A DNA stretch of 64,000 nucleotides. Origin: GCA-2746365 sp963711255 (GTDB taxonomy: Bacteria > Pseudomonadota > Gammaproteobacteria > SZUA-229). Of this stretch, positions 14,308-23,782 are shown piece after piece. The first letter of the stretch is position 1; each line of letters begins with the position of its first letter. Both the position numbers and the translations under genes were made by a program. Below the pieces are notes generated by a model. The model made no database searches and was not told the origin of the DNA. It saw only the letters and a program-made list of their open reading frames with translations. The stretch spans positions 62,001 through 126,000 of the forward strand of contig CAVQDO010000018.1 of NCBI GenBank assembly GCA_963711255.1, in the 5' to 3' direction.

Positions 14308-16965
14308 TTACGCAGTTAACGGGTTAGGTTTCTTGGTATCGATGCCGTATTTCTTGATAGCATCGCTAACCTTCGATGCAGGGATAGTTCCTTCATCGGC
14401 CAGTGTTTTTAATGTGGCTACTGTTACGTAATGGCTGTTGACTTCGAAGTGGCGACGTAAGTTTTTACGTGTATCGGAGCGGCCAAAACCGTCGGTGCCA
14501 AGCACGCTGTAAGTAGCAGGAACATATTGTCTAACCTGGTTTGAAACGCTACGGATGTAATCGGAAGATGCCACCACGGGGCCTTCACATTTCTCAAGTT
14601 GTTGAGTAATGTAAGGCACACGCGCTTTTTTACCCGGATTCAGCATGTTCCAGCGTTCGCAGTCGACTGCTTCTCGGGCCAGTTCGTTGTAGCTGGTAAT
14701 GCTCCATACATCGGCGCTGACTTTCCAGTCTGTTTTCAGCAATTCTGCGGCATCAATGACTTCACGCAATATGGTACCGCTGCCGAATAACTGTACTTTA
14801 GCTTCGCCTTTTTTGGCTTTGTCGCTGCTGTACTGGTACATACCTTTGATAATGCCTTTTTCAGCACCTTTCGGCATGGCGGGCATGGTGTAGTTTTCGT
14901 TCATCGAGGTAATGTAGTAATACACATTTTCCTGTTCCTGAACCATGCGGCGCATACCGTCATGAATAATAACCGCCAGCTCGTAAGCAAAGCATGGGTC
15001 GTAGGCCACACAGTTAGGAATGGTTGATGCCACGATCAAACTGTGGCCATCCTGATGCTGCAGACCTTCACCGGCCAGTGTAGTGCGACCCGCGGTGGCG
15101 CCAATTAAGAAGCCGCGTGCCTGCATATCGCCGGCCGCCCATGCCAGGTCACCAATACGCTGGAAACCGAACATAGAGTAATAAATATAAAACGGAATCA
15201 TGTTGACGCCGTGTGAACTGTAAGCCGTTGCCGCAGCAATCCAGGATGACATGGCGCCGGCTTCGTTAATGCCTTCTTCTAAAATCTGGCCGCTCTTGTC
15301 TTCCTTGTAGAACATTACCTGGGCTTTATCCTGTGGCTCGTATAACTGGCCAACAGAAGAGTAAATGCCCAGCTGGCGGAACATGCCTTCCATGCCGAAA
15401 GTACGTGCTTCATCAGGAACAATGGGTACAACGTTTTTACCGATTTTCTTGTCCCGCGCCAGCGCGGTGAGGATGCGGACAAAGGCCATGGTAGTCGACA
15501 TTTCACGATCACCCGAGCCCTGTAATAGCGCATCAAAGGTTGATAGTTCCGGAACTTCCAGCGGTGCTGCCAAATGTGTACGTGATGGCAGGTACCCGCC
15601 AAGCGCCTGACGGCGCTCGTGCATGTATTTTAATTCAGGGCTGTCTGCGGCCGGTTTGTAGTATTCGGCTTTTTCAATCTGCTCATTAGATAATGGTATA
15701 TTGAAACGCTTGGCAAAGGCCGACAGTGCTTCAATGTTCATTTTTTTCTGTGAGTGCGTAGTGTTCTGTCCTTCGCCCGCTACACCCATGCCGTAACCTT
15801 TTACGGTCTTTGTCAGGATAACGGTTGGCTGTGCTTTATGATCACTGGCCTGCTTGTAGGCAGCATAAACTTTATGCGGATCATGGCCGCCACGGTTCAG
15901 GCGCCAGATGTCATCATCCGACATATGCGCAACCATGGCTTTTAATTCAGGTGAGTTAAAGAAGTGCTCACGGACGAATGCGCCGTCTTTGGCTTTATAG
16001 TTCTGGTAATCACCATCAACAATTTCCGCCATACGATTTTGCAACAAACCGTCTTTATCTTTTGCCAGCAGCGGATCCCAGTAAGAACCCCAGATGACCT
16101 TGATCACATTCCAGCCAGAACCACGGAACACGGCTTCCAGTTCCTGGATAATTTTGCCGTTACCTCGAACCGGGCCGTCAAGACGCTGTAGATTACAGTT
16201 AATAACAAAAATCAGGTTATCCAGTTTCTCACGACCGCCCAGTGAGATGGCGCCCAGTGATTCGGGTTCATCCATCTCGCCGTCACCGCAGAAGGCCCAG
16301 ACTTTGCGGTTGTCGGTTTTGGCAATGCCGCGATCCTGCAGGTATTTCATGAATCGTGCCTGGTAAATCGACATGATCGGGCCGAGACCCATGGATACCG
16401 TTGGGAACTGCCAGAAGTCAGGCATTAACCAGGGGTGCGGATAGGATGACAGGCCGCCACCATCAACTTCCTGGCGGAATTTATCCAGCTGGCTTTCATC
16501 AAGACGGCCTTCCAGGTAGGCGCGACCGTATATACCCGGTGCAGAGTGACCCTGCATAAAGACCAGGTCGCCACCATGGTCAGGTGTCGGTGCATGAAAG
16601 AAGTGGTTGAAACCGGTGTCATATAAGGTAGCCGCAGAAGCAAAACTGGCAATGTGGCCACCCAGTTCTGAGCTCTCTTTATTGGCACGAACCACCATCG
16701 CCATAGCATTCCAGCGAATAAATGAGCGTATCCGGTTTTCAATTGCGCGGTCACCGGGCACCGGTGGTTCCAAATGTGTCGGAATGGTGTTCAGGTATGC
16801 CGTATTATTGGTAAACGGCAGGTTAGCACCATTGCGGCGAGCATCATCAATAAGCTGCTCAAGCAGGAAATGTGCGCGTTCAACGCCTTCATTTTCGATG
16901 ACTGCATTTAATGCATCCAGCCATTCCTGGGTTTCCAGTGGATCAATATCATGTAACTCTGTCAT
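14308..16965 (-). CDS. aceE: pyruvate dehydrogenase E1 component, homodimeric type
   Basis: E1 decarboxylates pyruvate with thiamine diphosphate and acetylates the lipoyl group of E2. The protein of about 885 residues is the large single-chain type of gammaproteobacteria. The thiamine/Mg site GDGEMDEPES lies near residue 225, with a downstream asparagine (INCNLQRLDG). I place the start at ATG 16965 (MTELHDIDPLETQEW), which aligns with known E1 proteins; an in-frame extension to 16989 adds eight unlikely residues. It is the first gene of aceE-aceF-lpdA, transcribed leftward. Promoter signals were not identified in the 375 bases before it. Confidence 0.96.
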   Translation of the reverse strand: MTELHDIDPLETQEWLDALNAVIENEGVERAHFLLEQLIDDARRNGANLPFTNNTAYLNTIPTHLEPPVPGDRAIENRIRSFIRWNAMAMVVRANKESSELGGHIASFASAATLYDTGFNHFFHAPTPDHGGDLVFMQGHSAPGIYGRAYLEGRLDESQLDKFRQEVDGGGLSSYPHPWLMPDFWQFPTVSMGLGPIMSIYQARFMKYLQDRGIAKTDNRKVWAFCGDGEMDEPESLGAISLGGREKLDNLIFVINCNLQRLDGPVRGNGKIIQELEAVFRGSGWNVIKVIWGSYWDPLLAKDKDGLLQNRMAEIVDGDYQNYKAKDGAFVREHFFNSPELKAMVAHMSDDDIWRLNRGGHDPHKVYAAYKQASDHKAQPTVILTKTVKGYGMGVAGEGQNTTHSQKKMNIEALSAFAKRFNIPLSNEQIEKAEYYKPAADSPELKYMHERRQALGGYLPSRTHLAAPLEVPELSTFDALLQGSGDREMSTTMAFVRILTALARDKKIGKNVVPIVPDEARTFGMEGMFRQLGIYSSVGQLYEPQDKAQVMFYKEDKSGQILEEGINEAGAMSSWIAAATAYSSHGVNMIPFYIYYSMFGFQRIGDLAWAAGDMQARGFLIGATAGRTTLAGEGLQHQDGHSLIVASTIPNCVAYDPCFAYELAVIIHDGMRRMVQEQENVYYYITSMNENYTMPAMPKGAEKGIIKGMYQYSSDKAKKGEAKVQLFGSGTILREVIDAAELLKTDWKVSADVWSITSYNELAREAVDCERWNMLNPGKKARVPYITQQLEKCEGPVVASSDYIRSVSNQVRQYVPATYSVLGTDGFGRSDTRKNLRRHFEVNSHYVTVATLKTLADEGTIPASKVSDAIKKYGIDTKKPNPLTA

Positions 16966-17170
16966 TTGAATCTCGCACATTTGCCACAAATAGCCCCGTT
17001 TTCACGAAAAATTGGCGCTATTTGATGGAATTGTTTAATTATTAGTTATAACTCGAGGATGTTTATAAACTTTTCCTGCGTGTTAGAGGCGTAATTATAG
17101 AAGTTAATACTACTTTAGTCGAATTTAATATAGATACCGCTTCGGGCTTTGGTGATTTTTTAAAGCCGGG

Positions 17171-17276
17171 TTAACCACAGAGGCACGGAGACACAGAGAT
17201 TGATTTTGTTAAAAAGCGCTTAGTGCTTTTACAATATTAAAGGTTTTTCTCTGTGTCTCCGTGCCTCTGTGGTGAA
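17171..17276. repeat. CCACAGAG-type hairpin repeat, copy 2
   Basis: Arms of about 26 bases (TTAACCACAGAGGCACGGAG onward at 17171, complement ending at 17276) enclose a loop that contains a small inner AAAAGC/GCTTTT hairpin. It lies in the 375-bp divergent region between aceE and argG; the rest of that region has no gene that I can see. Confidence 0.88.
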
Positions 17277-17294
17277 TAAGTTCTGTTTTTTAAG

Positions 17295-17300
17295 TATAAT
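17295..17300 (+). promoter_or_regulatory. candidate -10 hexamer for argG
   Basis: A consensus TATAAT lies 41 bases upstream of the argG ATG, just after the hairpin repeat. No good -35 hexamer is found at the usual spacing because the repeat arm occupies that position, so the call is tentative. Confidence 0.35.
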
Positions 17301-17340
17301 CCGCACCTCCTTATTATGAATACACTATTGGATATTCACC

Positions 17341-18558
17341 ATGTCTGCGAAATCTAAGATTAAAAAAGCCGTACTTGCCTATTCTGGCGGTCTTGATACT
17401 TCTGTTATTTTGAAGTGGTTACAGGACGAATATCAATGTGAAGTTGTTACTTTTACTGCAGATATCGGTCAGGGTGAAGAAGTTGAACCGGTACGAGGCA
17501 AGGCGGAAGCGCTGGGTGTTAAAGAAATCTACATCGAAGATTTATCGGAAGAGTTTGTTCGTGATTACGTTTTCCCCATGTTCCGTGCTAACACGGTTTA
17601 TGAGGGCGAGTACCTGTTAGGTACATCGATTGCGCGTCCGCTAATTGCAAAGCGTATGGTTGAAATCGCCAATGAAACCGGAGCTGATGCCATTTCACAC
17701 GGTGCTACCGGTAAAGGTAATGATCAGATTCGATTTGAACTAGGTGCTTATGCGCTGAAGCCTGGCGTGCATGTGATTGCACCATGGCGCGAATGGGATT
17801 TGCTGTCACGTGAGAAATTAATGGCCTATGCTGCAGAACACGGTATTGAAGTCGACTTTAACAAGGGTAAAAAATCGCCTTATTCGATGGACGCTAACCT
17901 GCTTCATATTTCCTATGAAGGTGGCATTCTGGAAGATCCGTATGCTGAAGCGGAAGATGATATGTGGCGCTGGACAGTGTCACCGCAAAATGCGCCGGAT
18001 AAAGCCACTTATCTTGAACTGACTTATGAGCATGGTGATATTGTTGCAATAGATGGTAAGCCAATGAAGCCGGTAGAAGTGCTGACTGAATTAAACCGTA
18101 TCGGCGGTGAAAACGGTATTGGTCGTCTGGATATTGTTGAGAACCGTTACATTGGAATGAAATCGCGCGGCTGTTATGAAACCCCGGGCGGTACCATTAT
18201 GTTACGTGCGCATCGAGGTATGGAATCACTGACCCTGGACCGCGAAGTTGCTCACCTGAAAGATGAGCTAATGCCGCGTTACGCCAGTCTGATCTATAAC
18301 GGTTACTGGTGGAGTGCAGAGCGAGAAATGCTGCAAACCATGATCGATGCATCACAGAAATTTGTTAACGGTGTGGTTCGCGTTAAGCTGTATAAAGGCA
18401 ACGTTGATGTCGTTGGCCGTAAATCTGACGATTCACTGTTTGATGAGGCGATTGCTACCTTCGAAGAAGACGATGGTGCTTACGATCATAAGGATGCCGA
18501 TGGTTTTATCAAGCTGAATGCACTGCGTTTGAAAATGCAGGCGCATCGTCGCAAGTAG
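17341..18558 (+). CDS. argG: argininosuccinate synthase
   Basis: ArgG joins citrulline and aspartate with ATP to make argininosuccinate in arginine synthesis. The 405 residues begin with the ATP-binding P-loop-like motif AYSGGLDTSV (about 13-22) and contain SHGATGKGNDQIRF (about 119-132) for citrulline and aspartate binding. Length is normal for the bacterial short type. It is a single-gene unit flanked on both sides by copies of the CCACAGAG hairpin repeat, and is divergent from the PDH operon. Confidence 0.97.
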   Translation: MSAKSKIKKAVLAYSGGLDTSVILKWLQDEYQCEVVTFTADIGQGEEVEPVRGKAEALGVKEIYIEDLSEEFVRDYVFPMFRANTVYEGEYLLGTSIARPLIAKRMVEIANETGADAISHGATGKGNDQIRFELGAYALKPGVHVIAPWREWDLLSREKLMAYAAEHGIEVDFNKGKKSPYSMDANLLHISYEGGILEDPYAEAEDDMWRWTVSPQNAPDKATYLELTYEHGDIVAIDGKPMKPVEVLTELNRIGGENGIGRLDIVENRYIGMKSRGCYETPGGTIMLRAHRGMESLTLDREVAHLKDELMPRYASLIYNGYWWSAEREMLQTMIDASQKFVNGVVRVKLYKGNVDVVGRKSDDSLFDEAIATFEEDDGAYDHKDADGFIKLNALRLKMQAHRRK

Positions 18559-18570
18559 GGCTGAATTCAA

Positions 18571-18672
18571 AACCACAGAGGCACAGAGACACAGAGGTTT
18601 TTATTTTTAACTGCGCCATAGGCGCTAAAAAATAATAAAAGGTTTTCTCCGTGTCTCTGTGCCTCTGTGGTT
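18571..18672. repeat. CCACAGAG-type hairpin repeat, copy 3
   Basis: Arms AACCACAGAGGCACAGAGAC (from 18571) and its near-exact complement (ending 18672) flank a loop with an inner GCGCC-ATA-GGCGC hairpin. It lies between the convergent argG and glucosaminidase genes and could act as a terminator-like 3' structure for both. Confidence 0.88.
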
Positions 18673-18695
18673 AAAGTCTTTAAATAAAGACTGTC

Positions 18696-19415
18696 TTATT
18701 GACCCAGCATTAACTTTTCATTCACACGAATCATCGAACGTAGTTCTTTTACGTATTCTTCGCGGCGCTGTGAATATTTGATCAGCCCGCCAGTTTGTGC
18801 TTTTGCATTAGGTTTCCTGCCGGCAGCACGATTTTTACGACGAATGTCGCGCAGTGGTGAGTAAACGCGCATGACATTAATATTTTTGATATAGCTGCGC
18901 ACTGAGTCATTCACGCTGTCGAATTTTGCAACTTCGTGTTTGGTGCCTTTGTTGCGCTTCTTGGGCACAATGCCGCAGCCTTTTTTGTAGCACCACTGGC
19001 CGAAAAAGTTATTGCCCTTTTTGGCAAAGCGCGACTGCCCCCAGGCTGATTCGTTAGCACTTTGTGCCAGCACAACTTCCAGTGCAATAGCGTCGACGCG
19101 TTCCAGTAATTTTGTCCAGTTATCTTTTCCTTCTTCCCATTTGACGCTGTAGCTCTTTGCCGTATTTGCCACCAGTTCATGGTTGTTTTTATTTTTCTTT
19201 GCGTCGAGCAGTTGTTGTCGTAATGCTAATACCTTTGCGTTTTCATCTTTGACGATGGGCCGCATGAAATCAAAAAAACGTTTTTTCTTGTCTTTGACAT
19301 CTTTAAGATTGCTCATATCGAGGTCTGCGGCAGTCATTTTTTTGATTTCTGCATTGGCAAAAGGCGATAGAGCAACAGAGGAAATAAGAAGTGTTAATAG
19401 CAAAAATTTTTTCAT
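18696..19415 (-). CDS. Bax-like exported glucosaminidase
   Basis: The 239-residue protein has a signal peptide (about 1-22, KKFLLLTLLISSVALSPFAN) and a peptidoglycan glucosaminidase domain of the Bax/FlgJ type (about 90-230). The catalytic segment AQSANESAWGQSRFAKKGNN contains the expected glutamate, followed by NFFGQWCY. It probably cleaves N-acetylglucosaminyl bonds in the periplasm. The protein is very rich in lysine and arginine. It is 71 bases downstream of mgtE on the same strand, with argG convergent. Confidence 0.87.
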   Translation of the reverse strand: MKKFLLLTLLISSVALSPFANAEIKKMTAADLDMSNLKDVKDKKKRFFDFMRPIVKDENAKVLALRQQLLDAKKNKNNHELVANTAKSYSVKWEEGKDNWTKLLERVDAIALEVVLAQSANESAWGQSRFAKKGNNFFGQWCYKKGCGIVPKKRNKGTKHEVAKFDSVNDSVRSYIKNINVMRVYSPLRDIRRKNRAAGRKPNAKAQTGGLIKYSQRREEYVKELRSMIRVNEKLMLGQ

Positions 19416-19486
19416 TGTGTATCCTTAAATTAATTCTATGTTGAAAAATAAGATATTTAATAAAATTAAAAATCGCCTGAATGCGC

Positions 19487-20842
19487 TTATAGTAAAAATA
19501 ATGTAGCAAGGCCAAGAAATGAAAACAGGCCAACAATATCAGTTACCGTAGTCAGTATAACGCTACCAGCTATCGCAGGGTCAATCTTTAATTTACCGAG
19601 AATAATAGGGATAGCAACACCTGAGAAGGCTGCAACAAACAGGTTGATTACGGTTGCTGCTGCAATGACATAACCGATATTCAGGTCATCAAACCAGAAG
19701 GCGGCGATGGCAGCAATCACCAGTGCCCAGCCAACCCCATTGAGTAAGCCGACGATGACTTCTTTGTTGACCAGCCAGCGTCGATTGCTTCTGCTGATCT
19801 GTCCCAGCGCAATGCCGCGAATAACCAGTGTCAGTGTTTGTGAGCCGGCAATTCCGCCCATGCTTGAAACTACATTCATTAATACCGCGATAGCAACAAT
19901 CTTTTCCAGCGTGCCTTCAAAGTTAGAGACTACCCACGAAGCCATAAAGGCTGTTAGCAGGTTAACGCCGAGCCAGATAGCGCGTCGACGCGCACTGGGA
20001 ATTGCCGGTGCGAATAAATCCTCTTCTTCGGTTAAACCTGCCATACCGAGTACCGAGTGTTCGGCTTCTTCACGAATAACGTCGACCACGTCGTCAATGG
20101 TAATACGTCCCAGTAGTTTCATGTTTTCATCAACAACCGGAGCGGAAATCAGGTCGTGTGTTTCGAAAATCTTCGCTACCTCATCATCTTCCATGCTCGC
20201 TTTGATGACTTCGATATCGCGCTTCATTATATCTGACACAGTCGATTCAGGATCGTGCGTTAAAATTCTTGATAGTGGCAGGGTGCCGACAAAAAAGTTA
20301 TTACGAGTGGTGACAAACAAACTGTCAGTACTATCCGGCAGGTCATTCATCATTCGTAGATAACGTATTACAACATCAAGTGTAACTTCACTTCGTACGG
20401 TGATGGTGTCGGTGTTCATCAAACCACCGGCGCTGTCTTCCGGGTATGATAATACCGCTTCCAGCCGCTCGCGATGCTGGGTGTCTAGAGAGGTCAGTAC
20501 CTGTGTAGTTACACGGTCAGGAAGCGACTGAATAAAATCGGCAAGGTCATCGACATCCATGCCTTCAGTAGCACTAACCAGGTCCTGTAGGGACATGTCT
20601 CGAATCAAGGTTGAACGCAGCTCTTCACCAAGCTGAATTAGAACTTCACCTTCCTTTTCTGAGTCGACCAGGTCCCAGATAATGTTACGTTCGTTGTGCG
20701 GCAGAGATTCCAGCAGGTGAGCTATTTCAGCGGGGCTGAGTTCATTCAGCATGCCACGGGCGTGCTGCATGGTACCGGTTTTCATTACTTCGGCTAATGC
20801 ATTAATTTGATCTTCAGTTTTTTGTGAACGATCGTGGTCCAT
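19487..20842 (-). CDS. mgtE: magnesium transporter MgtE
   Basis: MgtE is a Mg2+-gated inner-membrane channel. The 451 residues follow the family layout: an N-terminal superhelical domain (about 10-130), a pair of CBS domains (about 135-255; motif LISAPVVDENMKLLGRITIDD) and a C-terminal five-helix membrane domain (about 280-451). The pore-lining segment GIAGSQTLTLVIRGIALG is present. No M-box or other riboswitch-like leader is evident in the about 100 bases between the start codon and palindromic element A. Confidence 0.94.
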   Translation of the reverse strand: MDHDRSQKTEDQINALAEVMKTGTMQHARGMLNELSPAEIAHLLESLPHNERNIIWDLVDSEKEGEVLIQLGEELRSTLIRDMSLQDLVSATEGMDVDDLADFIQSLPDRVTTQVLTSLDTQHRERLEAVLSYPEDSAGGLMNTDTITVRSEVTLDVVIRYLRMMNDLPDSTDSLFVTTRNNFFVGTLPLSRILTHDPESTVSDIMKRDIEVIKASMEDDEVAKIFETHDLISAPVVDENMKLLGRITIDDVVDVIREEAEHSVLGMAGLTEEEDLFAPAIPSARRRAIWLGVNLLTAFMASWVVSNFEGTLEKIVAIAVLMNVVSSMGGIAGSQTLTLVIRGIALGQISRSNRRWLVNKEVIVGLLNGVGWALVIAAIAAFWFDDLNIGYVIAAATVINLFVAAFSGVAIPIILGKLKIDPAIAGSVILTTVTDIVGLFSFLGLATLFLL

Positions 20843-20950
20843 GGGATTTGGTTTTATTATTTTTTGGTGGAGTTGCTTTATAGGAGTGTAGCATGAGACG
20901 GCTTTGATTTAATATTTGGCATGGAATTTGGTTTTGCGTTTTCTGTTTAG

Positions 20951-21650
20951 TTATTGGCGTTAATATTTTACTTTTGGTTGCTTACTTTGGCCTTGCGGTT
21001 CTCGCACCGCGGGCGAGTTACTCTTTTGCTAGCAGCCCAAAAGAGTAACCAGAAAAGGCCGCCGCGAACTCGATAGCCCCGGGAGAAGCGTCCGGGGAAC
21101 CTGAATTTGAGGGTATCTGTTCTTTTGGCTTTGGTGTTTTGCTTAGTGTTTTGAGTGCTTACTTTGGCCCGAGCCGCCCCGATGCGCCGTCCGGGCGCAG
21201 CGTCGCTAAATTCGCCGTCCATGGCGAATTTGCTCTACGTGTTGGCAAATTCAGCTATCGAAGGCGGAAGAGTCAAGGTCAAAAACAGAGTCAAAAACAC
21301 CAACAGGAACACAGCAAAAAACATGGCGCGCAGCGCCATAGCTGGAGAAGCTTTTGTTTCGTTTCTTGTTTTATCTCCCCTTTTGTTTGCTGACTTTGGG
21401 GGCATTGGTAGAGCAATTTCGCCATGGACGGCGAAATTAGTGATGCTGCGCCCGGACGGCGCATCAGCACGGGCTCGTAGGCAATGCGCCCAAAGTCAGG
21501 CACCCCGGACGCTTCTCCCGGGGCAAACAAGTCGGGGCGGCACTTTTCTGGTTACTCTTTTGTTGCTGCTGAGCAAAAGAGTAACTCGCCCGCGGTGCGA
21601 GAACCGCAATGCCTAAGTAAGCAATCAATCGAAAATATTAACGCCAATAA
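20951..21650. repeat. nested palindromic element, copy A (about 700 bp)
   Basis: The ends are perfectly inverted: TTATTGGCGTTAATATTT at 20951-20968 and its complement at 21633-21650. Inward from each end come matching blocks that are themselves hairpins: CTCGC-N7-GCGAG (21001-21017); TTACTCTTTTG/CAAAAGAGTAA (21018-21048); CCCCGG/CCGGGG (21077-21097); GCGCC/GGCGC (21184-21198); AAATTCGCC/GGCGAATTT (21208-21231). Their mirror blocks lie at 21415-21438 and outward, around a central ATGGCG/CGCCAT hairpin (21323-21339). The short ORFs within it are by-products of the repeat. Copy B at 55862-56600 is inverted relative to this one. No transposase is present. Confidence 0.9.
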
Positions 21651-21729
21651 TCAATAAAAAACGCCAACCCACAAGGCCTAAATAAAAGAAGAAGTAAATG
21701 TTTCAGGAACTGAAACAATAACAAAACAA

Positions 21730-23463
21730 CTACAACAAATTAACCAACTGTTGAACTCGCGACTTAATCTCTGCTGCTTCATAAAGCTGCAAAATCGCTT
21801 TAGCTTCCACTTGCAGGTTTTTATGGGTGCTATTAACAATAATATGTTTAATCTCAAGCAGTGCATTTGCCTGCACACTGAAGTACTCCAGCCCCATGCC
21901 GAGCAGCAGGCGGGTGTACATGGTATCACTTGCCATCTCGCCACACATGGAAACTGGAATGTTGGCTTTTTTGCCGCCTTCTATAATCATGTGAATCAGT
22001 TTGAGTACTGCAGGGTGCAGCGGGTCGAACAGGTAGTTCACTTCGTCATCGATACGGTCCAGTGCCAGCGTGTACTGGATCAGGTCGTTGGTGCCTATGG
22101 AAAGAAAGTCGAGTTTTCTGGCGAAGGCATCAACGGCGAGTGCGGCAGCGGGGACTTCTATCATGGCGCCAACAGGTATTTTTTTATCGAAAGCGATTTT
22201 TTTATTCTTCAGAATCAGTTTTGCGTCTTCGATTAATGCCAGTACCTGGTCGAGTTCTTCGAGGTTGGTCAGCATCGGAATCATTATACGAACCGGGCCG
22301 AAGGCTGAGGCGCGTAATATGGCAAGTAGCTGTGGCATGAAATCTTGCGGTTCTTTCAGGCATCGTCGAATAGCGCGCAGTCCCATGGCAGGGTTATGTG
22401 CCATTGGGCCCTGGTCAATGGTGTCCTGGATTTCCTTGTCGGCACCAAGATCCATGGTGCGGATAGTTAATGGTTTTCCGTTGAGTTTTTTAACAGCGTT
22501 TTTATATGTTTTGAAGTGTGTATTCTGATCGGGCCACTGGTTAAGTTCTATGAATAGCATTTCAGTACGGTACAGGCCAACACCGGTATCATCGTATTTC
22601 TGAATTTGTTTTATATCACCGGGACGGTCGATATTGCCGTGCAGGGTTATTTGTTTTTTATCGAGAGTAACAGCGGGTTTCCCGCTTAATTCATTTAACA
22701 GGTTGCGCTTTGCGTTTTCGTCCCGTCTTAGTGCGCGGTAATATTTTAACGACGGTTTGTCAGGCGAGTTAATAACAGTGCCATTCAGGCCATCAACAAC
22801 AATTGTTTCATCGCGATGAATTAACTGGCGCGCGTGATGCAGACCGACAATTGCCGGAATGCCCAGGTTCCTTGCGAGGATGGCCGTGTGAGACAGCGGG
22901 CCGCCAAATTCAGTGATGAAGCCGGCAACCTTCTCATGCTGCATCATGATAGTGTCGGCCGGCGTCAGGTCATCAGCAACAATGATTTTGCCTTTGTATG
23001 AAATGCCATCTTTGACTTCTCTTTTACCCGATAGAGCGATTTGAATTCGCTTTACGACATGCAGAACATCATCTTTGCGTGTGCGCAAATAGGGGTCTTC
23101 CATTTCATCAAAGACCTGTACCAGGCGGTCACACTGGATCTGCAGTGCCCATTCGGCATTGCAGGAGAACTCCTTGATATTGGCTATGGTGCCTTCATTG
23201 AAAGCCGGGTCTTCCAGCATTAGCAGGTGGGTATCAATGAATACTACGATATCATTTGCAGTATTTTTAGCTATTTTTGTTTTGGTGTCGTGTAATTGCT
23301 TGTTGGCTAGTTTTAGTGCTTTTTTGAAGCGTTTAATTTCTTTGGGTATCTCGCTGGCGGACAGGTTGACCTGTACAACATCAAGTTTTTCGCGCGCGAT
23401 AATATAAGCTTCGCCAATGGCAATGCCTTTAGATACGCCGATACCACTAATGAAGATACTCAA
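21730..23463 (-). CDS. ptsI: PTS enzyme I (phosphoenolpyruvate-protein phosphotransferase)
   Basis: Enzyme I takes phosphate from phosphoenolpyruvate and passes it to HPr. The 577 residues show the N-terminal HPr-binding/phosphohistidine half with the active histidine in GGPLSHTAILARNLGIPAIV, and the PEP-binding barrel with GTNDLIQYTLALDR and the catalytic cysteine in MCGEMASD. There is no GAF domain, so it is ptsI-like rather than the PtsP type. It is the last gene of a leftward regulatory PTS block with HPr, an EIIA-Man domain, HPr kinase and EIIA-Ntr; no sugar permease is encoded nearby. Palindromic element A lies 80 bases downstream. Confidence 0.94.
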   Translation of the reverse strand: MSIFISGIGVSKGIAIGEAYIIAREKLDVVQVNLSASEIPKEIKRFKKALKLANKQLHDTKTKIAKNTANDIVVFIDTHLLMLEDPAFNEGTIANIKEFSCNAEWALQIQCDRLVQVFDEMEDPYLRTRKDDVLHVVKRIQIALSGKREVKDGISYKGKIIVADDLTPADTIMMQHEKVAGFITEFGGPLSHTAILARNLGIPAIVGLHHARQLIHRDETIVVDGLNGTVINSPDKPSLKYYRALRRDENAKRNLLNELSGKPAVTLDKKQITLHGNIDRPGDIKQIQKYDDTGVGLYRTEMLFIELNQWPDQNTHFKTYKNAVKKLNGKPLTIRTMDLGADKEIQDTIDQGPMAHNPAMGLRAIRRCLKEPQDFMPQLLAILRASAFGPVRIMIPMLTNLEELDQVLALIEDAKLILKNKKIAFDKKIPVGAMIEVPAAALAVDAFARKLDFLSIGTNDLIQYTLALDRIDDEVNYLFDPLHPAVLKLIHMIIEGGKKANIPVSMCGEMASDTMYTRLLLGMGLEYFSVQANALLEIKHIIVNSTHKNLQVEAKAILQLYEAAEIKSRVQQLVNLL

Positions 23464-23499
23464 ATTATTACCCTGCTCGCTATGCCGATGAAACTACAC

Positions 23500-23772
23500 T
23501 TATTCGTCTTCGTTGAAGCGATTATTAATCAGTTCTTCAAGTTTTTTAATGCTTTCTTCTTCGTCTTCGCCATCAGCATACAGTATAACCTCGCTGCCTT
23601 TGCTCGCTGCCAGCATCATTACACCCATAATGCTTTTGCCATTCACCCGGCGATTATCTTTTTCAATTTCGATGTGGGAACTGAAGTTTGATGCTAGTTG
23701 TACAAATTGAGCAGCTGCCCTGGCATGCATGCCCAGTTTGTTGATGATTTCCAGATTTTTGCTGATACTCAT
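23500..23772 (-). CDS. ptsH: phosphocarrier protein HPr
   Basis: The 90-residue protein has the phosphorylated histidine in LGMHARAA (His near 16) and a serine in GKSIMGVMML (Ser near 47), the site used by HPr kinase. Both being intact fits with the hprK gene 1.3 kb upstream in the same block. HPr carries phosphate from enzyme I to EIIA proteins. It lies 36 bases upstream of ptsI and ten bases downstream of the EIIA-Man gene. The acidic C-terminal tail is ordinary. Confidence 0.95.
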   Translation of the reverse strand: MSISKNLEIINKLGMHARAAAQFVQLASNFSSHIEIEKDNRRVNGKSIMGVMMLAASKGSEVILYADGEDEEESIKKLEELINNRFNEDE

Positions 23773-23782
23773 AGTTATTAAA

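Noticed and set aside
20843..20950. Magnesium riboswitch (M-box) upstream of mgtE
   Set aside because: No matching conserved stems were seen in the leader.
20968..21222. 84-residue leftward ORF ending in a lysine/arginine-rich tail
   Set aside because: It lies wholly inside palindromic element A and its protein sequence is a translation of the hairpin blocks; similar ORFs come from the mirror half and from copy B.
20951..21650. CRISPR array or transposon with encoded transposase
   Set aside because: No regularly spaced identical repeats with unique spacers, and no open frame with transposase motifs; the structure is a mirrored palindrome.
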